In this document: piece by piece, positions 8,184-18,126 of the stretch
Layout: each line of letters starts with the position of its first letter
Position numbering within the stretch: position 1 is the first letter of the stretch
Assembly (NCBI RefSeq): GCF_002286985.1
Contig: NZ_NSKC01000003.1
Span: 62,001-126,000, forward strand
DNA: 64,000 nucleotides
From: Halorubrum salipaludis
Lineage (GTDB): Archaea > Halobacteriota > Halobacteria > Halobacteriales > Haloferacaceae
Direction of reading: 5' to 3'
Notes under the pieces: model-generated
Seen by the model: the letters and a program-made list of their open reading frames with translations, nothing else
What the model was told of the DNA's origin: nothing
Database searches by the model: none
Program-made: the position numbers and the translations under genes

Positions 8184-9689
8184 TCACCCGAAGAAGCGCT
8201 CGTAAGCGGAGTCGAAGTCGGCGTCGGATTCGGTCGCGTCCTCCCACGCGGCGAGGCCGCGCTCCGTGGCCGTCCCGTCGATGGTGTTGTCGAGGACGAG
8301 CGCGACGAGTCCCCCGACGGCCATCCCCGTCGTTCCGATGACGTAGACGGTGTTCGCGACGACGTCGGCCCCGAGGAGGGGGCCGACGAGGAAGCTTTCG
8401 GCCAGTCCCTGTTGTAAGGCGTTCGCGCTCCCGACGCTCCGCATGTACTCCGGAACGGCCAGTCCGGAGAAGAGCGAGATGCCGATGATGAAGATGTTCC
8501 GCGACGAGTCGAGGTCGACGTATTTGAGGTTCGAGACGCCGACGCCGATGATCTGACCGAACATCGCGACGTAGAGGCCGCCGATGATCGGGCCGGGGAT
8601 CGTGGCGACGAGCTGGCCGAAGTAGCCGACGAAGCCGACGAGTATCATGAGCGCGGCACCGATCTGGACGACGTAGCGCGAGGCCACGCCGGTGAGGCCG
8701 ATGGCGCCGATGTTCTCCGAGTAGGAGGTCGACCCGCCGGTGCCCATCAGCCCGGAGAAGACGTTCATGAGTCCCTCCATGCCGATGCCGTGACTCATGC
8801 GCTCGCTGCTTGGCGCCCCCATCCCGGAGAGGCGGGCGACGGCGTGGTAATCGCCGATGGACTCGACGATCGAGGCGGCGACGCCGGCGAGCATCCCGAT
8901 GACGAACGCCGGCGTCACGGTCGGGACGCCCCACTGGAGCGGATAGATGGGGTAGACCGGGTCGGCCGCGGCGACGCTCGCCAGGTCGATGTAGCCGGGC
9001 GCGTCGGGTGCGAAGACCCCGAGCGCCGAGAGGGCCGCGGCGATCGCCCACGCGACGACGATACCGAGCAGGACCGGGAACAGTCGGAAGATCGTGTGCG
9101 CGTCGCCGAGGTACTGCGAGAACCACACGATGGCGACCAGCGTCAGCCCGAGGAGCCACCAGTTCTGATCCGCCGTCGCGATGTCGGGGGAGTTGAACAG
9201 CGACAGTCCGATGAGCGCGATGACCGGCGCGATGACGACCGGTGAGAGGTACCTTCGCAGCCGGCCGACGAGTCCCAGATAGCCGATCGCGACCTCGGCG
9301 AGCGCGGCGACGATGATCGCGCCTTGGAGCTGGAGGAGCGCCGCCCGCCAAGCAACGATCCCCTCCGGCGGGTTCGCCGTCACGACGCCGATGACCGCCA
9401 GTGCGGGCGCGAGCATCGAGAACGGCGCCCCCTGCACGATCGGGTAGCGATTGCCGAACGTCGTCTGCGCGAGGGTCGCGATTCCCGACACGACGAAGAA
9501 CGTGCCGACGAAGCGGGGAATGACCGCGTCCGGCATCCCCATCGCGCCGGCGAGGATGAGGGGGACGGCGATGTTCGCGCCCACCATCGTGAGGTAGTGC
9601 TGGGCGCCCAGGAGGAGCGACTTCCCGAGCGGGGGTTTATCGTTGATACCGTACTCGACGAACGCGTTCTCGTCCTCGCTCTCTGCCAT
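8184..9689 (-). CDS. Uracil/xanthine permease family (NCS2) transporter
   Basis: A 501-residue integral membrane protein of the NCS2 nucleobase:cation symporter family. After a short polar N-terminus it has the family segment LLGAQHYLTMVGANIAVPLI (about 28-47) and about 14 hydrophobic helices. Family blocks include ESIGDYHAVARLSG, and GSTSYSENIGAIGLTGVASR around the second half-helix where substrate-binding residues lie. Members take up uracil, xanthine, urate or related bases, and the specificity is not readable here. The ATG at 9689 is divergent from sppA with about 170 bp between them. Confidence 0.92.
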   Translation of the reverse strand: MAESEDENAFVEYGINDKPPLGKSLLLGAQHYLTMVGANIAVPLILAGAMGMPDAVIPRFVGTFFVVSGIATLAQTTFGNRYPIVQGAPFSMLAPALAVIGVVTANPPEGIVAWRAALLQLQGAIIVAALAEVAIGYLGLVGRLRRYLSPVVIAPVIALIGLSLFNSPDIATADQNWWLLGLTLVAIVWFSQYLGDAHTIFRLFPVLLGIVVAWAIAAALSALGVFAPDAPGYIDLASVAAADPVYPIYPLQWGVPTVTPAFVIGMLAGVAASIVESIGDYHAVARLSGMGAPSSERMSHGIGMEGLMNVFSGLMGTGGSTSYSENIGAIGLTGVASRYVVQIGAALMILVGFVGYFGQLVATIPGPIIGGLYVAMFGQIIGVGVSNLKYVDLDSSRNIFIIGISLFSGLAVPEYMRSVGSANALQQGLAESFLVGPLLGADVVANTVYVIGTTGMAVGGLVALVLDNTIDGTATERGLAAWEDATESDADFDSAYERFFG

Positions 9690-9827
9690 CCTTGTGAGTC
9701 GGTCAGTACAGGGCTACAAAAACTCCGCTATGGAGCGCGGAGCGCCACCGGCCGCGTCGCGCTGGGTCGCCGCCGCGACGAGGCGGGTCTGCGACGCCGC
9801 CCGCGACGAGGCGCGCGCCGTCGACAG

Positions 9828-9836
9828 CTTATAAAC
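9828..9836 (+). promoter_or_regulatory. TATA box of sppA
   Basis: CTTATAAAC ends 23 nt before the ATG at 9859, consistent with a leaderless or nearly leaderless mRNA. Confidence 0.65.
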
Positions 9837-9858
9837 GGCCACGCGCGTAATCGGAGGC

Positions 9859-10794
9859 ATGGAAGGCAACCCCCGCTCGAACGGGAAGCGTCTCTTCGCG
9901 GCCGCCGTGGTGGGCGCGACCGCGACGATGGCCGGCAAGCGGCTCATCGCTCGACTCACCCGCGGTCGATTCGGCGACGCGGAGGAGTACAACGCGGCGA
10001 AGGTGAGGGTCTCGGGACCGATCACCCGCGACGCTGGCCGCCCGTCCCCCCTCTCGGGACCGGGCGGGACGACCGCGGACGACGTGGTCGAACAGATCGA
10101 GGCGGCCGACGAGGACGAGGACGTGGAGGCGCTCGTCGTCGAGCTCAACACCCCGGGCGGCGAGGTGCTCCCGAGCGACGACATCCGGCGCGCGGCGGCC
10201 GACTTCGACGGCCCCACGCTGGCGTACGCCACCGACACCTGCGCGTCCGGCGGCTACTGGATCGCGAGCGGCTGCGACGAGCTGTGGGCGCGCGACGCGA
10301 GCCTCGTCGGCTCGATCGGCGTCGTCGGCTCCCGGCCGAACGCGGCCGGGCTCGCCGACAAGCTCGGCATCTCCTACGAGCAGTTCACCGCCGGCGAGTA
10401 CAAGGACGCCGGCGTTCCCCTCCGGGAGATCGAGGAGGACGAGCGCGAGTACCTCCAGGGGATCATCGACGGCTACTACGAGCAGTTCGTCGAGACGGTC
10501 AGCGAGGGTCGGGACATGGACCCGGAGGCGATCCGGGAGACGGAAGCGCGGGTCTACCTCGGCAGCGACGCGGCCGAGATCGGCCTCGTCGACGAGCTCG
10601 GCACCGAGGACGACGTGGAGGACCGGCTCGAAGCGCTGATCGGCGCGGAGCCGGAGGTCCGCGAGTTCACGCCGGAGCGGGGGATCGCCGAGCGGCTCGG
10701 GATCGGCGCCGAGCGCGTCGCGTACGCGGCCGGGAGCGGCGTCGCGAGCGTGTTCGCGAGCGAGGGCGGCGACGTGGACGTCGAGCTGCGGTAA
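9859..10794 (+). CDS. sppA: Signal peptide peptidase SppA-type S49 serine protease
   Basis: A 311-residue membrane-anchored protease with a hydrophobic segment at about residues 11-28, after which the catalytic domain is probably extracellular. The catalytic Ser130 lies in CASGGYW and the general-base Lys182 in GEYKDAGVPLR, as in the Ser/Lys dyad of the short SppA/SppA36 group. The oxyanion-type loop ELNTPGGEV and the GSIGVVGSRPN block are also present. The family degrades leftover signal peptides in the membrane. The length is that of the single-domain form. It has its own TATA box and is followed by DUF373 with a separate promoter. Confidence 0.92.
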   Translation: MEGNPRSNGKRLFAAAVVGATATMAGKRLIARLTRGRFGDAEEYNAAKVRVSGPITRDAGRPSPLSGPGGTTADDVVEQIEAADEDEDVEALVVELNTPGGEVLPSDDIRRAAADFDGPTLAYATDTCASGGYWIASGCDELWARDASLVGSIGVVGSRPNAAGLADKLGISYEQFTAGEYKDAGVPLREIEEDEREYLQGIIDGYYEQFVETVSEGRDMDPEAIRETEARVYLGSDAAEIGLVDELGTEDDVEDRLEALIGAEPEVREFTPERGIAERLGIGAERVAYAAGSGVASVFASEGGDVDVELR

Positions 10795-10830
10795 CCCGAG
10801 TCGGTTCCCGCGATCCCCGCGACGGGGAGC

Positions 10831-10839
10831 TTTTTATCC
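10831..10839 (+). promoter_or_regulatory. TATA box of the DUF373 gene
   Basis: TTTTTATCC lies 22-30 nt before the GTG start at 10861. The spacing supports GTG as a leaderless start. Confidence 0.6.
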
Positions 10840-10860
10840 GGGCGGATAGAGGGTCGAAAC

Positions 10861-11988
10861 GTGACGACGCTGGTCATCTGTATCGACCGGTCCGGGGCGA
10901 TCGGGCGGGCCACCAACGTCCCGATGCCGGTCGCCGGCTGGGAGGCGGTCCGCTCGCTCGTCACGGACGCCGGGCTGAGCGACCCGGAGGACGCCAGCGT
11001 CAACTGCCTGCTCGAATCGCTGCGGGTCGCCCGCGACCTCCGCGACGAGCGCGAGGAGGCGGTCGTCGCGGTCGTGTCGGCCGAGAGCGACAGCGCGGTC
11101 GGCGCTGACCGCTCGATCGCGGCCCAGCTCGACGACCTCGTGGACCGCTACGACCCCCGGGCCGCGATCGCGGTCGTCGACTCCGCCGAGGACGAGCAGG
11201 TGCTCCCGATCGTCGAGTCGCGGATCCCGGTCGACTCCGTCGACCGCGTGGTGGTCCGACAGGCCCGCGACATCGAGTCGACCTACTACCTGCTCAAGCA
11301 GTTCCTCGCCGACGAGCAGCTCCGGTCGACGATCCTCGTCCCGTTCGGCGTGGCGCTGCTGCTGTTGCCGGCGCTGTTCTACCGGTTCTCCGCGGCCGAG
11401 GCGGTCGCGGGCGTCGCCGGGCTGCTCGGGGCCGCGCTCTTATACAAGGGGCTCGCGATCGACCGGTTCGTCGCGGGGATGCCGGAGCGTGTCCGCGAGG
11501 CGCTGTACGCCGGCCAGGTGTCGATCGTGACCTACGTGGTCGCCGGGGGGCTCGCGCTGGTCGGCGGCTTCTTCGGCGTGCTCTCCGCGTCGGACCTGGG
11601 CGACGCCCCGGGGCTCGTGGGGGCGGTCGAGTTCGTCTACGCGGCGGTCCCGTGGTTCGCGGTCGCGGGCGTGACCGCGGCGGTCGGGCGGCTGCTCGAC
11701 GAGCTGATCCGCGACGAGGGGATCCGGACGCCGTACCTCAACCTCCCCTTCGTCATCGCCGCGGTCGCCCTCGTCGTCCGAGGGTTCGCCGGCTACTTCC
11801 TCGCGCAGGAGGCGATCCTCGACCCGTTCGAGCTGGCCGGCGTCGCCGTCACCCCGGTCCAGCAGCTCGCGGCGTTCATCGTCGGCGGTATCGTGGTCTC
11901 GCTCGCGGGCGTCAAGGTCGCGAGCGACGTGGGCACGGAGACGCTGGAGGACGTGATCGACGCGGACCGCGAGACGGACGGGGAGTGA
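10861..11988 (+). CDS. DUF373 family membrane protein
   Basis: A 375-residue protein with a GTG start, chosen from TATA spacing and because the conserved N-terminus V-I-C-I-D-R-S-G begins at once. Residues 1-155 form a soluble alpha/beta domain with two Asp-rich strands (ICIDRSG and AIAVVDSAEDE). Residues about 160-365 hold six or so membrane helices, beginning with ILVPFGVALLLLPALFY. This architecture is DUF373, conserved across Euryarchaeota without a known function. The soluble domain carries a duplicated nucleotide-binding-like pattern, but no Walker motif is visible. It is monocistronic. Confidence 0.88.
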   Translation: MTTLVICIDRSGAIGRATNVPMPVAGWEAVRSLVTDAGLSDPEDASVNCLLESLRVARDLRDEREEAVVAVVSAESDSAVGADRSIAAQLDDLVDRYDPRAAIAVVDSAEDEQVLPIVESRIPVDSVDRVVVRQARDIESTYYLLKQFLADEQLRSTILVPFGVALLLLPALFYRFSAAEAVAGVAGLLGAALLYKGLAIDRFVAGMPERVREALYAGQVSIVTYVVAGGLALVGGFFGVLSASDLGDAPGLVGAVEFVYAAVPWFAVAGVTAAVGRLLDELIRDEGIRTPYLNLPFVIAAVALVVRGFAGYFLAQEAILDPFELAGVAVTPVQQLAAFIVGGIVVSLAGVKVASDVGTETLEDVIDADRETDGE

Positions 11989-12083
11989 GGCGCACGGCGT
12001 GGATGAGCCGACCGTGCCCCAGTTTCTCGGGGTCGCTCTGGGCGACCGCGCCTCTTTAGTCGGTCGCGGCCGCGTGGGCGGGC

Positions 12084-12908
12084 ATGGACGTGTACGGACT
12101 GATCGGGAACCCGGTCGGTCACTCGCTGTCGCCGCCGATGCACGAGGCCGGCTACGGGGCGCTCGGAATCGACGCGCGCTACGTGACGTTCGAACCGGAT
12201 CCCGACGACGCCGCCGCGGCGATCGAGGGCGCCGGCGCGCTCGGGGTCGCCGGGCTCAACGTCACGGTCCCGTTCAAGGAGGACGCGCTGGAGGCGGTCG
12301 ATCCCGCGCCGCTCGCCGAACGGATCGGGGCGGTCAACACGGTCGACTTCGCGCCGGTCCGCGACGGCGACGCCGACCGCCCGCGCGGCCACAACACGGA
12401 CGCCGCGGGCGTGAAACGCGCGTTCTCTCATCACGGCGTCGAGCTGGACGGGCGCGACGCGGTCGTCGTCGGGGCGGGCGGCGCCGGGCGGGCGGCCGCG
12501 TTCGCGCTGGCCGACGCGGGCGCGACGGTCCACGTCGCGAACCGCACCGCGGAGCGCGCGGTCGAGCTGGCCGAGGCGGTCCCCGGCGCGACCGGCGGCG
12601 GGCTCGACGACCTGGGCGACCGCGTCGCCGGCGCCGACGTGCTGGTCAACGCGACCAGCGTCGGGATGGACGAGCCCGAGGCGACGCCGGTGCCCGCAGA
12701 CCACCTCCACGGCGACCTCGCCGTGCTCGACGCGGTGTACGCGCCGATCGAGACCCGGCTCCTGCGGGAGGCGGCGGACGCGGGCGCGACGGCGATCGAC
12801 GGGGCGTGGATGCTGCTGTTCCAGGGCGTCGAGGCGTTCGAGATCTGGACCGGCGCCGACGCGCCGGTCGAGACGATGAACGCGGCGCTGCGGGCGGAGT
12901 TGGAGTAA
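12084..12908 (+). CDS. aroE: Shikimate dehydrogenase
   Basis: A 274-residue NADP-dependent enzyme of the shikimate pathway that reduces 3-dehydroshikimate. The substrate-binding opening [19 protein letters not shown] is at residues 5-23. The catalytic Lys is in [11 protein letters not shown] and the Asp partner in [12 protein letters not shown]. The NADP-binding glycine loop [13 protein letters not shown] is followed by the NRT basic motif. The C-terminal [15 protein letters not shown] is also typical. The ATG at 12084 has a TATA-like CTCTTTAGT about 27 nt upstream. aroD lies 26 kb away in this window, so the pathway genes are scattered. Confidence 0.96.
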   Translation: MDVYGLIGNPVGHSLSPPMHEAGYGALGIDARYVTFEPDPDDAAAAIEGAGALGVAGLNVTVPFKEDALEAVDPAPLAERIGAVNTVDFAPVRDGDADRPRGHNTDAAGVKRAFSHHGVELDGRDAVVVGAGGAGRAAAFALADAGATVHVANRTAERAVELAEAVPGATGGGLDDLGDRVAGADVLVNATSVGMDEPEATPVPADHLHGDLAVLDAVYAPIETRLLREAADAGATAIDGAWMLLFQGVEAFEIWTGADAPVETMNAALRAELE

Positions 12909-12939
12909 TCGATCGGAAAACGAGCGGTCCGCGACCGCC

Positions 12940-13398
12940 TCAGAACAGCGTCGGGCTCGCGAGCAGGCCGGCCGCGACGATGAGCGCCACCGAGAGTCCG
13001 GCGGCGCCGTAGAGGAACGGTTTCGCGTCGCGGGCGGGCTCGCGGAGCTTCCCGGCGTCGATCCCGTCGAGGAGCTTCCCGCTGCCGACCTCGACGAGGC
13101 CGGTGATCAGGAACCACAGGACGATCATCGTCACCACGAGGTAGCCGCGGGCGCTCCCGGTGAGCGACTCGAAGGTGTACAGCGTGCCCGCCATGTGGCC
13201 GCCGGTGGCGATGAAGGCGAGCGCGGCGATCCGGCTGATCCACCGGAGCCGGCCGACGATCGATCCGAGGGCGCCGCCGTCGATCTCGCCGCGGAGCGCG
13301 GGCGGAAGCACCGCCAGCGCCACGAACAACACGCCGCCGGTCCACAGCACCGCGAAGGCGACGTGGACCGACCACATGACCGGGTTGAGAGCGTTCAT
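12940..13398 (-). CDS. CopD-like four-helix membrane protein
   Basis: A 152-residue protein with four hydrophobic helices (about 8-28, 52-72, 83-103 and 128-148). The first helix contains HVAFAVLWTGGVLFVALAV and the second RIAALAFIATGGHMAG. The conserved histidines and four-helix plan resemble the CopD/YcnJ copper-related or DUF2269-like membrane families. Metal transport is not proven by the sequence. A TATA box (TTATAAAC read on the plus strand at 13423-13430) lies about 25 nt upstream of the ATG, so the mRNA is probably leaderless. It is divergent from the next gene. Confidence 0.65.
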   Translation of the reverse strand: MNALNPVMWSVHVAFAVLWTGGVLFVALAVLPPALRGEIDGGALGSIVGRLRWISRIAALAFIATGGHMAGTLYTFESLTGSARGYLVVTMIVLWFLITGLVEVGSGKLLDGIDAGKLREPARDAKPFLYGAAGLSVALIVAAGLLASPTLF

Positions 13399-13422
13399 AC
13401 CACCCGTACGCGCCGGTGATCC

Positions 13423-13430
13423 TTATAAAC
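13423..13430 (-). promoter_or_regulatory. TATA box of the CopD-like gene
   Basis: On the minus strand the sequence reads GTTTATAA, 25-32 nt before the start codon at 13398. Confidence 0.65.
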
Positions 13431-13470
13431 CGGCGGGACGCGCTCGGTGAGCCGTTCCGGCGGCGACGGC

Positions 13471-13480
13471 TTTTAAATAT
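13471..13480 (+). promoter_or_regulatory. TATA box of the helix-hairpin-helix gene
   Basis: TTTTAAATAT ends 22 nt before the ATG at 13503, which fixes that ATG rather than an earlier in-frame one at 13416. Confidence 0.7.
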
Positions 13481-13502
13481 CCGACGTTCGTACCTGCCGA
13501 CG

Positions 13503-14042
13503 ATGGCCCTACTGCAGAAGCTCAAAGAGAAGCTCGGGTTCGGGAGCGGTCGCGCCGAACGCGAGGAGACGGACCCGGAAGTGACCGTCGAGCACGAACC
13601 GGAACCGGAGTCGGAGGTCGAGTCGGACGGAGAGTCGGAGCCGGAGGCGGAACCGGAACCGACGGACGACGCCGACGACGCGGCGGACGAGGAGTCGGAC
13701 GACGAACCGAGCGTCGACGAACCGGTCGCAACCGAGACGGAGGCGGCCGCCTCGACCGAGTCGATGGTCGACGAGGAAGCCGCCGAGGACCCGGCCGAGG
13801 CGGCCGAGCCGGCGGAGGCCGCGGAGACCGGCGAGGAGGAGGTCGCGGTCGACGGCGACGACGCGGGCGCCGACGTCGAGGAGCTGAAGGGGATCGGGCC
13901 GGCCTACGCGGAGCGGCTCGCCGAGATCGGGATCGAGACCGTCGCGGAGCTGGCGGCAGCCGACGCCGAGGCGGTCGCCGAGGGAGCGAGCGTCGGCGAG
14001 AAGCGGGCCGCGACGTGGATCGACCGCGCCAAGGAGTTCTGA
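13503..14042 (+). CDS. Acidic protein with C-terminal helix-hairpin-helix domain
   Basis: A 179-residue protein in three parts. A short basic N-terminus ([16 protein letters not shown]) could touch nucleic acid or membrane. A long, extremely acidic Glu/Asp/Pro-rich linker spans about 22-120. A C-terminal helix-hairpin-helix unit spans about 125-175, with the motif [20 protein letters not shown]. HhH units of this kind bind DNA without sequence specificity and are found in repair proteins and ribosomal S13-like folds. The start follows the TATA box at 13471-13480. It is not in an operon with pabB, which begins 83 nt later. The precise role is unknown. Confidence 0.75.
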   Translation: MALLQKLKEKLGFGSGRAEREETDPEVTVEHEPEPESEVESDGESEPEAEPEPTDDADDAADEESDDEPSVDEPVATETEAAASTESMVDEEAAEDPAEAAEPAEAAETGEEEVAVDGDDAGADVEELKGIGPAYAERLAEIGIETVAELAAADAEAVAEGASVGEKRAATWIDRAKEF

Positions 14043-14124
14043 CGCCGCGACCGCGACCGGTTCCGCGGTTGCCGCCGACACCGCCGACCGCAACTGTTTC
14101 GTCGGCGCCGCCGAACCGGAAGGC

Positions 14125-15837
14125 ATGCAGCGATCGGTACACACCGACCGGGACCGGTTCCGCGAGGTCGCCGCCGCGGCGCCCGCGGGCGCCCGCGTCC
14201 CAGTCGAGCGCCGGGTCGCCGTCGACGACCCCTTCGCGGCTTACCGACGCGCCCGCGACGGGCCGGGCGGGGTCTTCTACGAGACCACCGGCGGCCAGTC
14301 CGGCTGGGGGTACTTCGGCGTCGACCCGGTGGAGCGGCTCACCGTCTCCGCGGACGCGGCGGTCGCGGCGGGCGGGGCGGACGGGGAGGGCTCCGCCGGC
14401 GACTACCGGCGTCCGAGTCCCACCCTCGCGGCGCTGGAGGGCCTGATCGACGGCGAGACTCTGGCGCGCGGCGACTGCGACGTTCCCTATCCGTGCGGCG
14501 CGTTCGGGTGGCTCTCGTACGACGCCGCCCGCGAGCTGGAGTCGTTCCCGGAGCCGGCGCCGGCGGGTCCCGGCGCGGTCGACGACCGGGGGCTCCCGCG
14601 GCTCCAAGTCGCCCTCTTCGACCGGGTGGCGGCGTGGGAGTGTCCGGTATCCGCGGACGGCGACGACTCGGCCGACGCCGTCACCCTCCGCGTGACCGCC
14701 TGCCCGCGGGTCCCCGAGGGGCTCGACGACCCCGATGCGGACCGCGACGCGCTCGACGGCGTTTTCGACGAGGGGGCGTCCCGCGCGGCCGACCTGATCG
14801 ACCGGATCGAGTCGGGCGACCCCGCGGTCGGTCCGGCTCCCGACCCGGACGCGTCGACGGCGACCTTCGAGAGCGACGCGGGACGGGAGGGGTACGCCGA
14901 GGCGGTCCGGCGGGTGAAGGCGTACGTCCGCGACGGCGACACCTTTCAGGCGAACGTCTCCCAGCGGCTGCGCGCCCCGGCCGCGGTCCACCCGGTCGAG
15001 GCGTACGACGCGCTCCGGCGGGTGAACCCGGCGCCGTACTCCGGACTGATCGAGTTCTCGCGGGAGGGAGAGGCGGGCGAGGACGGCGAAGACAACGACA
15101 ACGAGGACGGCGAGGGCGACGGCAACGACGCCGCCGACGGCGACGATCCCCCGTCCGGCGTCGACCTCGTGAGCGCGAGTCCGGAGCTGCTCTTGGAGCG
15201 CGAGCCGAGCCCGGACCCCGACTCGGGCGCCCGCCTCGTCACGGAGCCCATCGCGGGCACCCGAGCGCGGGGCGACACGCCGGCGGCGGACGCCGACCTG
15301 GAGGCGGAGCTGACCGGCGACGCGAAGGAGCGCGCGGAACACGCCATGCTCGTGGACTTGGAGCGCAACGACCTCGGGAAGGTCTCGCGGTTCGGCACCG
15401 TCGACGTGGCGGAGTACCGCCGCGTGGACCGGTACAGCGAGGTGATGCACCTCGTGAGTCTGGTCGAGGGGGAGGCGCGGCCGGACGTGGGCCTCGCCGA
15501 CGCGATCGCGGCGTGTTTCCCCGGCGGGACGATCACGGGCGCGCCCAAGCCGCGGACGATGGAGATCATCGACGAGCTGGAGGCGACGCGGCGCGGTCCC
15601 TACACCGGCTCGATGCTCGCGGCCGGCTTCGACGGGCGGGCGACGCTCAACATTGTCATCCGCACGCTGGTGCGGCGGGCGGCCGAGTACCACCTCCGCG
15701 TCGGCGCGGGGATCGTCCACGACTCCGAGCCCGACGCGGAGTACGAGGAGACGCTCGCGAAGGCCCGGGCGCTCGTGACCGCGGTCGACGAGGCGCTCGC
15801 CGCGGGCGGGATGGCGGTCGAGGAGGGCAAGCGATGA
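14125..15837 (+). CDS. pabB: Aminodeoxychorismate synthase component I / anthranilate synthase component I family
   Basis: A 570-residue chorismate-binding enzyme. C-terminal blocks [33 protein letters not shown] and [19 protein letters not shown] hold the chorismate and Mg-binding residues shared by PabB and TrpE. An acidic insert of about 30 residues near 315-345 (Glu/Asp/Asn/Gly repeats) interrupts the fold at a surface loop and is a haloadaptation or slippage product. The assignment to PabB rather than TrpE rests on the neighbours: an amidotransferase and a class IV lyase overlap it directly, which together make p-aminobenzoate from chorismate. The ATG overlaps nothing upstream, and the stop overlaps pabA by ATGA. 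Confidence 0.88.
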   Translation: MQRSVHTDRDRFREVAAAAPAGARVPVERRVAVDDPFAAYRRARDGPGGVFYETTGGQSGWGYFGVDPVERLTVSADAAVAAGGADGEGSAGDYRRPSPTLAALEGLIDGETLARGDCDVPYPCGAFGWLSYDAARELESFPEPAPAGPGAVDDRGLPRLQVALFDRVAAWECPVSADGDDSADAVTLRVTACPRVPEGLDDPDADRDALDGVFDEGASRAADLIDRIESGDPAVGPAPDPDASTATFESDAGREGYAEAVRRVKAYVRDGDTFQANVSQRLRAPAAVHPVEAYDALRRVNPAPYSGLIEFSREGEAGEDGEDNDNEDGEGDGNDAADGDDPPSGVDLVSASPELLLEREPSPDPDSGARLVTEPIAGTRARGDTPAADADLEAELTGDAKERAEHAMLVDLERNDLGKVSRFGTVDVAEYRRVDRYSEVMHLVSLVEGEARPDVGLADAIAACFPGGTITGAPKPRTMEIIDELEATRRGPYTGSMLAAGFDGRATLNIVIRTLVRRAAEYHLRVGAGIVHDSEPDAEYEETLAKARALVTAVDEALAAGGMAVEEGKR

Positions 15838-16490
15838 CGGGCGGCGAGGCGGCGCGCGAGGTCGGCGAGGACCGCGCCGGCGACGGCTGGCGCTCCGGCG
15901 CGGGCGACGCCGAGGCCCGGATCCTCGTCGTCGACAACTACGACTCGTTCGCGTACAACCTCGTCCAGTACGTCGGCGAGGTCGCCGGCGCGGTCGCGGT
16001 GCGGCGCAACGACGCGGTCGACCTGGCCGGGATCCGGGCGCTCGATCCGGACGGCGTCGTCGTCTCTCCGGGTCCGGGCACCCCCGCGGAGGCCGGCGTC
16101 TCGATCGACGCCTTCGCGCTCGACCGCCCCGTGTTCGGGGTCTGTCTCGGCCACCAGGCGCTGTGCGCCAGCCGCGGGAGTCGGGTGGGTCACGCGCCCG
16201 AAGTCGTCCACGGGAAGCCGTCGACGATCGCCCACGACGGCGAGGGCGTGTTCGCCGGGCTCCCGGACCGGCTCCGAGTGGGGCGGTACCACTCGCTTTG
16301 CGTCGAGCGCGAGGACCTCCCCGACGAGCTGGTGGAGACCGCGCGCACGGAGGACGAACGCGAGGTCGTGATGGGCGTGCGCCACCGCGAGAAGCCCCAC
16401 GTCGGCGTCCAGTTCCACCCCGAGAGCATCCTGACGCCGCGCGGGAAGGCGATGGTGGAGAACTTCGTGGAGGCGTGCGGGGATGAGTGA
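15834..16490 (+). CDS. pabA: Aminodeoxychorismate/anthranilate synthase glutamine amidotransferase
   Basis: A 218-residue class I glutamine amidotransferase. The nucleophile Cys is in [11 protein letters not shown], and the His-Glu pair is in [31 protein letters not shown] marks the family N-terminus, after an unusual 30-residue hydrophilic extension between the ATG and that block. It supplies ammonia to PabB. The ATG at 15834 overlaps the pabB stop by four bases, and its own stop lies 8 bases inside pabC, so translation of the three is coupled. It could also serve anthranilate synthase, as in organisms with a shared subunit. Confidence 0.92.
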   Translation: MTGGEAAREVGEDRAGDGWRSGAGDAEARILVVDNYDSFAYNLVQYVGEVAGAVAVRRNDAVDLAGIRALDPDGVVVSPGPGTPAEAGVSIDAFALDRPVFGVCLGHQALCASRGSRVGHAPEVVHGKPSTIAHDGEGVFAGLPDRLRVGRYHSLCVEREDLPDELVETARTEDEREVVMGVRHREKPHVGVQFHPESILTPRGKAMVENFVEACGDE

Positions 16491-17418
16491 GGAACGAGGC
16501 GGTGCGGGGAGCGAGGGCGAGGAGCTTCGATACCACGTCGACGGAGAGATCGTGCCCGCCTCGGAGGCGACCGTCTCCGTCGAGGACCGCGGGTTCGCCT
16601 ACGGCGACGCCGCCTTCGAGACCCTGCGCGCGTACGGTGGGGAGGTCTTCCGGTGGGACGACCACGCCGCGCGGCTCGCGGACACCTGCGAGACGCTCGG
16701 GCTCGACCACGGCCTCTCGGACTCGGAGTTGAAGGCCCGGATCGACGAGACGCTCGCGGCCAACGACCTCGCCGACGCGTACGTGAAGCTCTCCGTCACC
16801 CGCGGGGTCCAGCCCGGCACCCTCGACCCGCGGCCCGAGGTCGACCCCACCGTCGTCGTGATCGCGAAGCCGCTCCCCCGCGGCGGCGTCGACTCGGAGC
16901 CGGTCCACGACGGCCCCGCCGCGCTCCAGACGACGAAGACCCGCAAACCCGACTCGCGGGCGCTCCCGGCCGACGCGAAGACGCACAACTACCTCAACGG
17001 AATCCTCGCGCGGCTGGAGCTGCGCGTGACCGGGGCCGACGAGGCGCTGATGCTCGACCCGGCGGGCAACGTCGCCGAGGGGGCGACCTCGAACCTCTTT
17101 TTCGTCGACGGCACCGCGCTCAAGACCCCCTCGCTGGACGGGCCGATCCTCCCGGGCGTGACGCGGCGCACCGTGATCGAGATCGCCGAGGAAGAGGAGA
17201 TCCCGGTCGAGGAGGGCACGTACGCCCCGGACGCGGTGCGCGAGGCCGACGAGGTCTTTCTCACCAACTCGACGTGGGAGATCCGGCCCGTCGAGACGGT
17301 CGACGGCATCGCGGTCGGCGGCGACGGCGAGGGCGTCGAGGGCCCTCTCACCGCGCTGTTCTCGCGGCTGTTCGACCGCCGCGTGGAAGCGCGGCACTAC
17401 GACGGCGAACGGTTGTGA
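16483..17418 (+). CDS. pabC: Aminodeoxychorismate lyase / class IV aminotransferase
   Basis: A 311-residue fold-type IV PLP enzyme. The opening [20 protein letters not shown] and [13 protein letters not shown] match the family, and the PLP Lys lies in [26 protein letters not shown] and [13 protein letters not shown] are the phosphate-binding loops. In context it most likely releases p-aminobenzoate and pyruvate from aminodeoxychorismate. Branched-chain or D-amino-acid aminotransferases share the fold, so the operon is the main evidence. p-Aminobenzoate here would feed folate or methanopterin-type cofactors. It ends the pab operon. Confidence 0.85.
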   Translation: MSEERGGAGSEGEELRYHVDGEIVPASEATVSVEDRGFAYGDAAFETLRAYGGEVFRWDDHAARLADTCETLGLDHGLSDSELKARIDETLAANDLADAYVKLSVTRGVQPGTLDPRPEVDPTVVVIAKPLPRGGVDSEPVHDGPAALQTTKTRKPDSRALPADAKTHNYLNGILARLELRVTGADEALMLDPAGNVAEGATSNLFFVDGTALKTPSLDGPILPGVTRRTVIEIAEEEEIPVEEGTYAPDAVREADEVFLTNSTWEIRPVETVDGIAVGGDGEGVEGPLTALFSRLFDRRVEARHYDGERL

Positions 17419-17526
17419 GGGGGCTCCGCGGCTCCGGTGGCGGGCTCGACGACGGTGTCGGCGTCGTTCCTCCGGTCGGCGACCCCCGACACCGCCCCGC
17501 GACGTCGCCCCGCCCGCGTTCCGACC

Positions 17527-17534
17527 CGTTTATG
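17527..17534 (+). promoter_or_regulatory. TATA box of pyrE
   Basis: CGTTTATG lies about 25-32 nt before the ATG at 17559, which indicates a leaderless mRNA independent of the pab operon. Confidence 0.55.
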
Positions 17535-17558
17535 GTCACCGACCCGCCCTGTCTCGGT

Positions 17559-18107
17559 ATGACCGACGACGAGCGACGGAGCGAGCTCATCGCCGCGCTG
17601 CGGGCGGCCGACGCCGTCCGGTTCGGCGAGTTCGAGCTCTCGCACGGCGGAACGAGCGACTACTACGTCGACAAGTACCTCTTCGAGACCGATCCGGACG
17701 CGCTCCGGCTCGTGAGCGAGGCGTTCGCGGCCCGGCTCGCCGACACGGACGCGAAGCTCGCGGGCGTCGCGCTCGGCGCGGTCCCCCTCGTGGCCGTCAC
17801 GGCCGCCGAGATGGGCCGCCCCTACGTCATCGCGCGCAAGCAGGCGAAGGAGTACGGCACGGGGAACCGCATCGAGGGCCGGCTCGACGAGGGCGAGGAG
17901 GTCGTCGTGTTAGAGGACATCGCCACGACCGGGCAGTCCGCGGTCGACGCCGTCGAGGCGCTCCGCGAGGCGGGCGCGACGGTGAACCGCGTGCTCGTGG
18001 TCGTCGACCGCGAGGAGGGCGCCGAGGAACTGCTGGCCGAGCACGACATCGAACTGGAGTCGCTGCTGACGGCGACGGAACTGCTGGCGGAGCGGGACGC
18101 GGAGTAA
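17559..18107 (+). CDS. pyrE: Orotate phosphoribosyltransferase
   Basis: A 182-residue enzyme that joins orotate to PRPP in pyrimidine synthesis. The PRPP-binding motif [20 protein letters not shown] is at about residues 108-127. The dimer-arm loop [17 protein letters not shown] supplies the catalytic Lys residues, and [16 protein letters not shown] is the orotate-side signature. The length is normal for the archaeal short form. The ATG at 17559 fits the upstream TATA box, and longer in-frame extensions run through pabC in another frame. Confidence 0.96.
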   Translation: MTDDERRSELIAALRAADAVRFGEFELSHGGTSDYYVDKYLFETDPDALRLVSEAFAARLADTDAKLAGVALGAVPLVAVTAAEMGRPYVIARKQAKEYGTGNRIEGRLDEGEEVVVLEDIATTGQSAVDAVEALREAGATVNRVLVVVDREEGAEELLAEHDIELESLLTATELLAERDAE

Positions 18108-18126
18108 TCCGCGCCTTCTTTCTGGT

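Noticed and set aside
13522-17397. A 1291-codon open frame on the minus strand
   Set aside because: It is antisense to the HhH gene and the pab operon. The translation is Arg/Val/Leu/Gly-rich without domains. High GC leaves such frames open by chance.
16483-17418. Branched-chain aminotransferase as the primary call
   Set aside because: The fold fits, but overlap with pabA and pabB makes the aminodeoxychorismate lyase role more likely.
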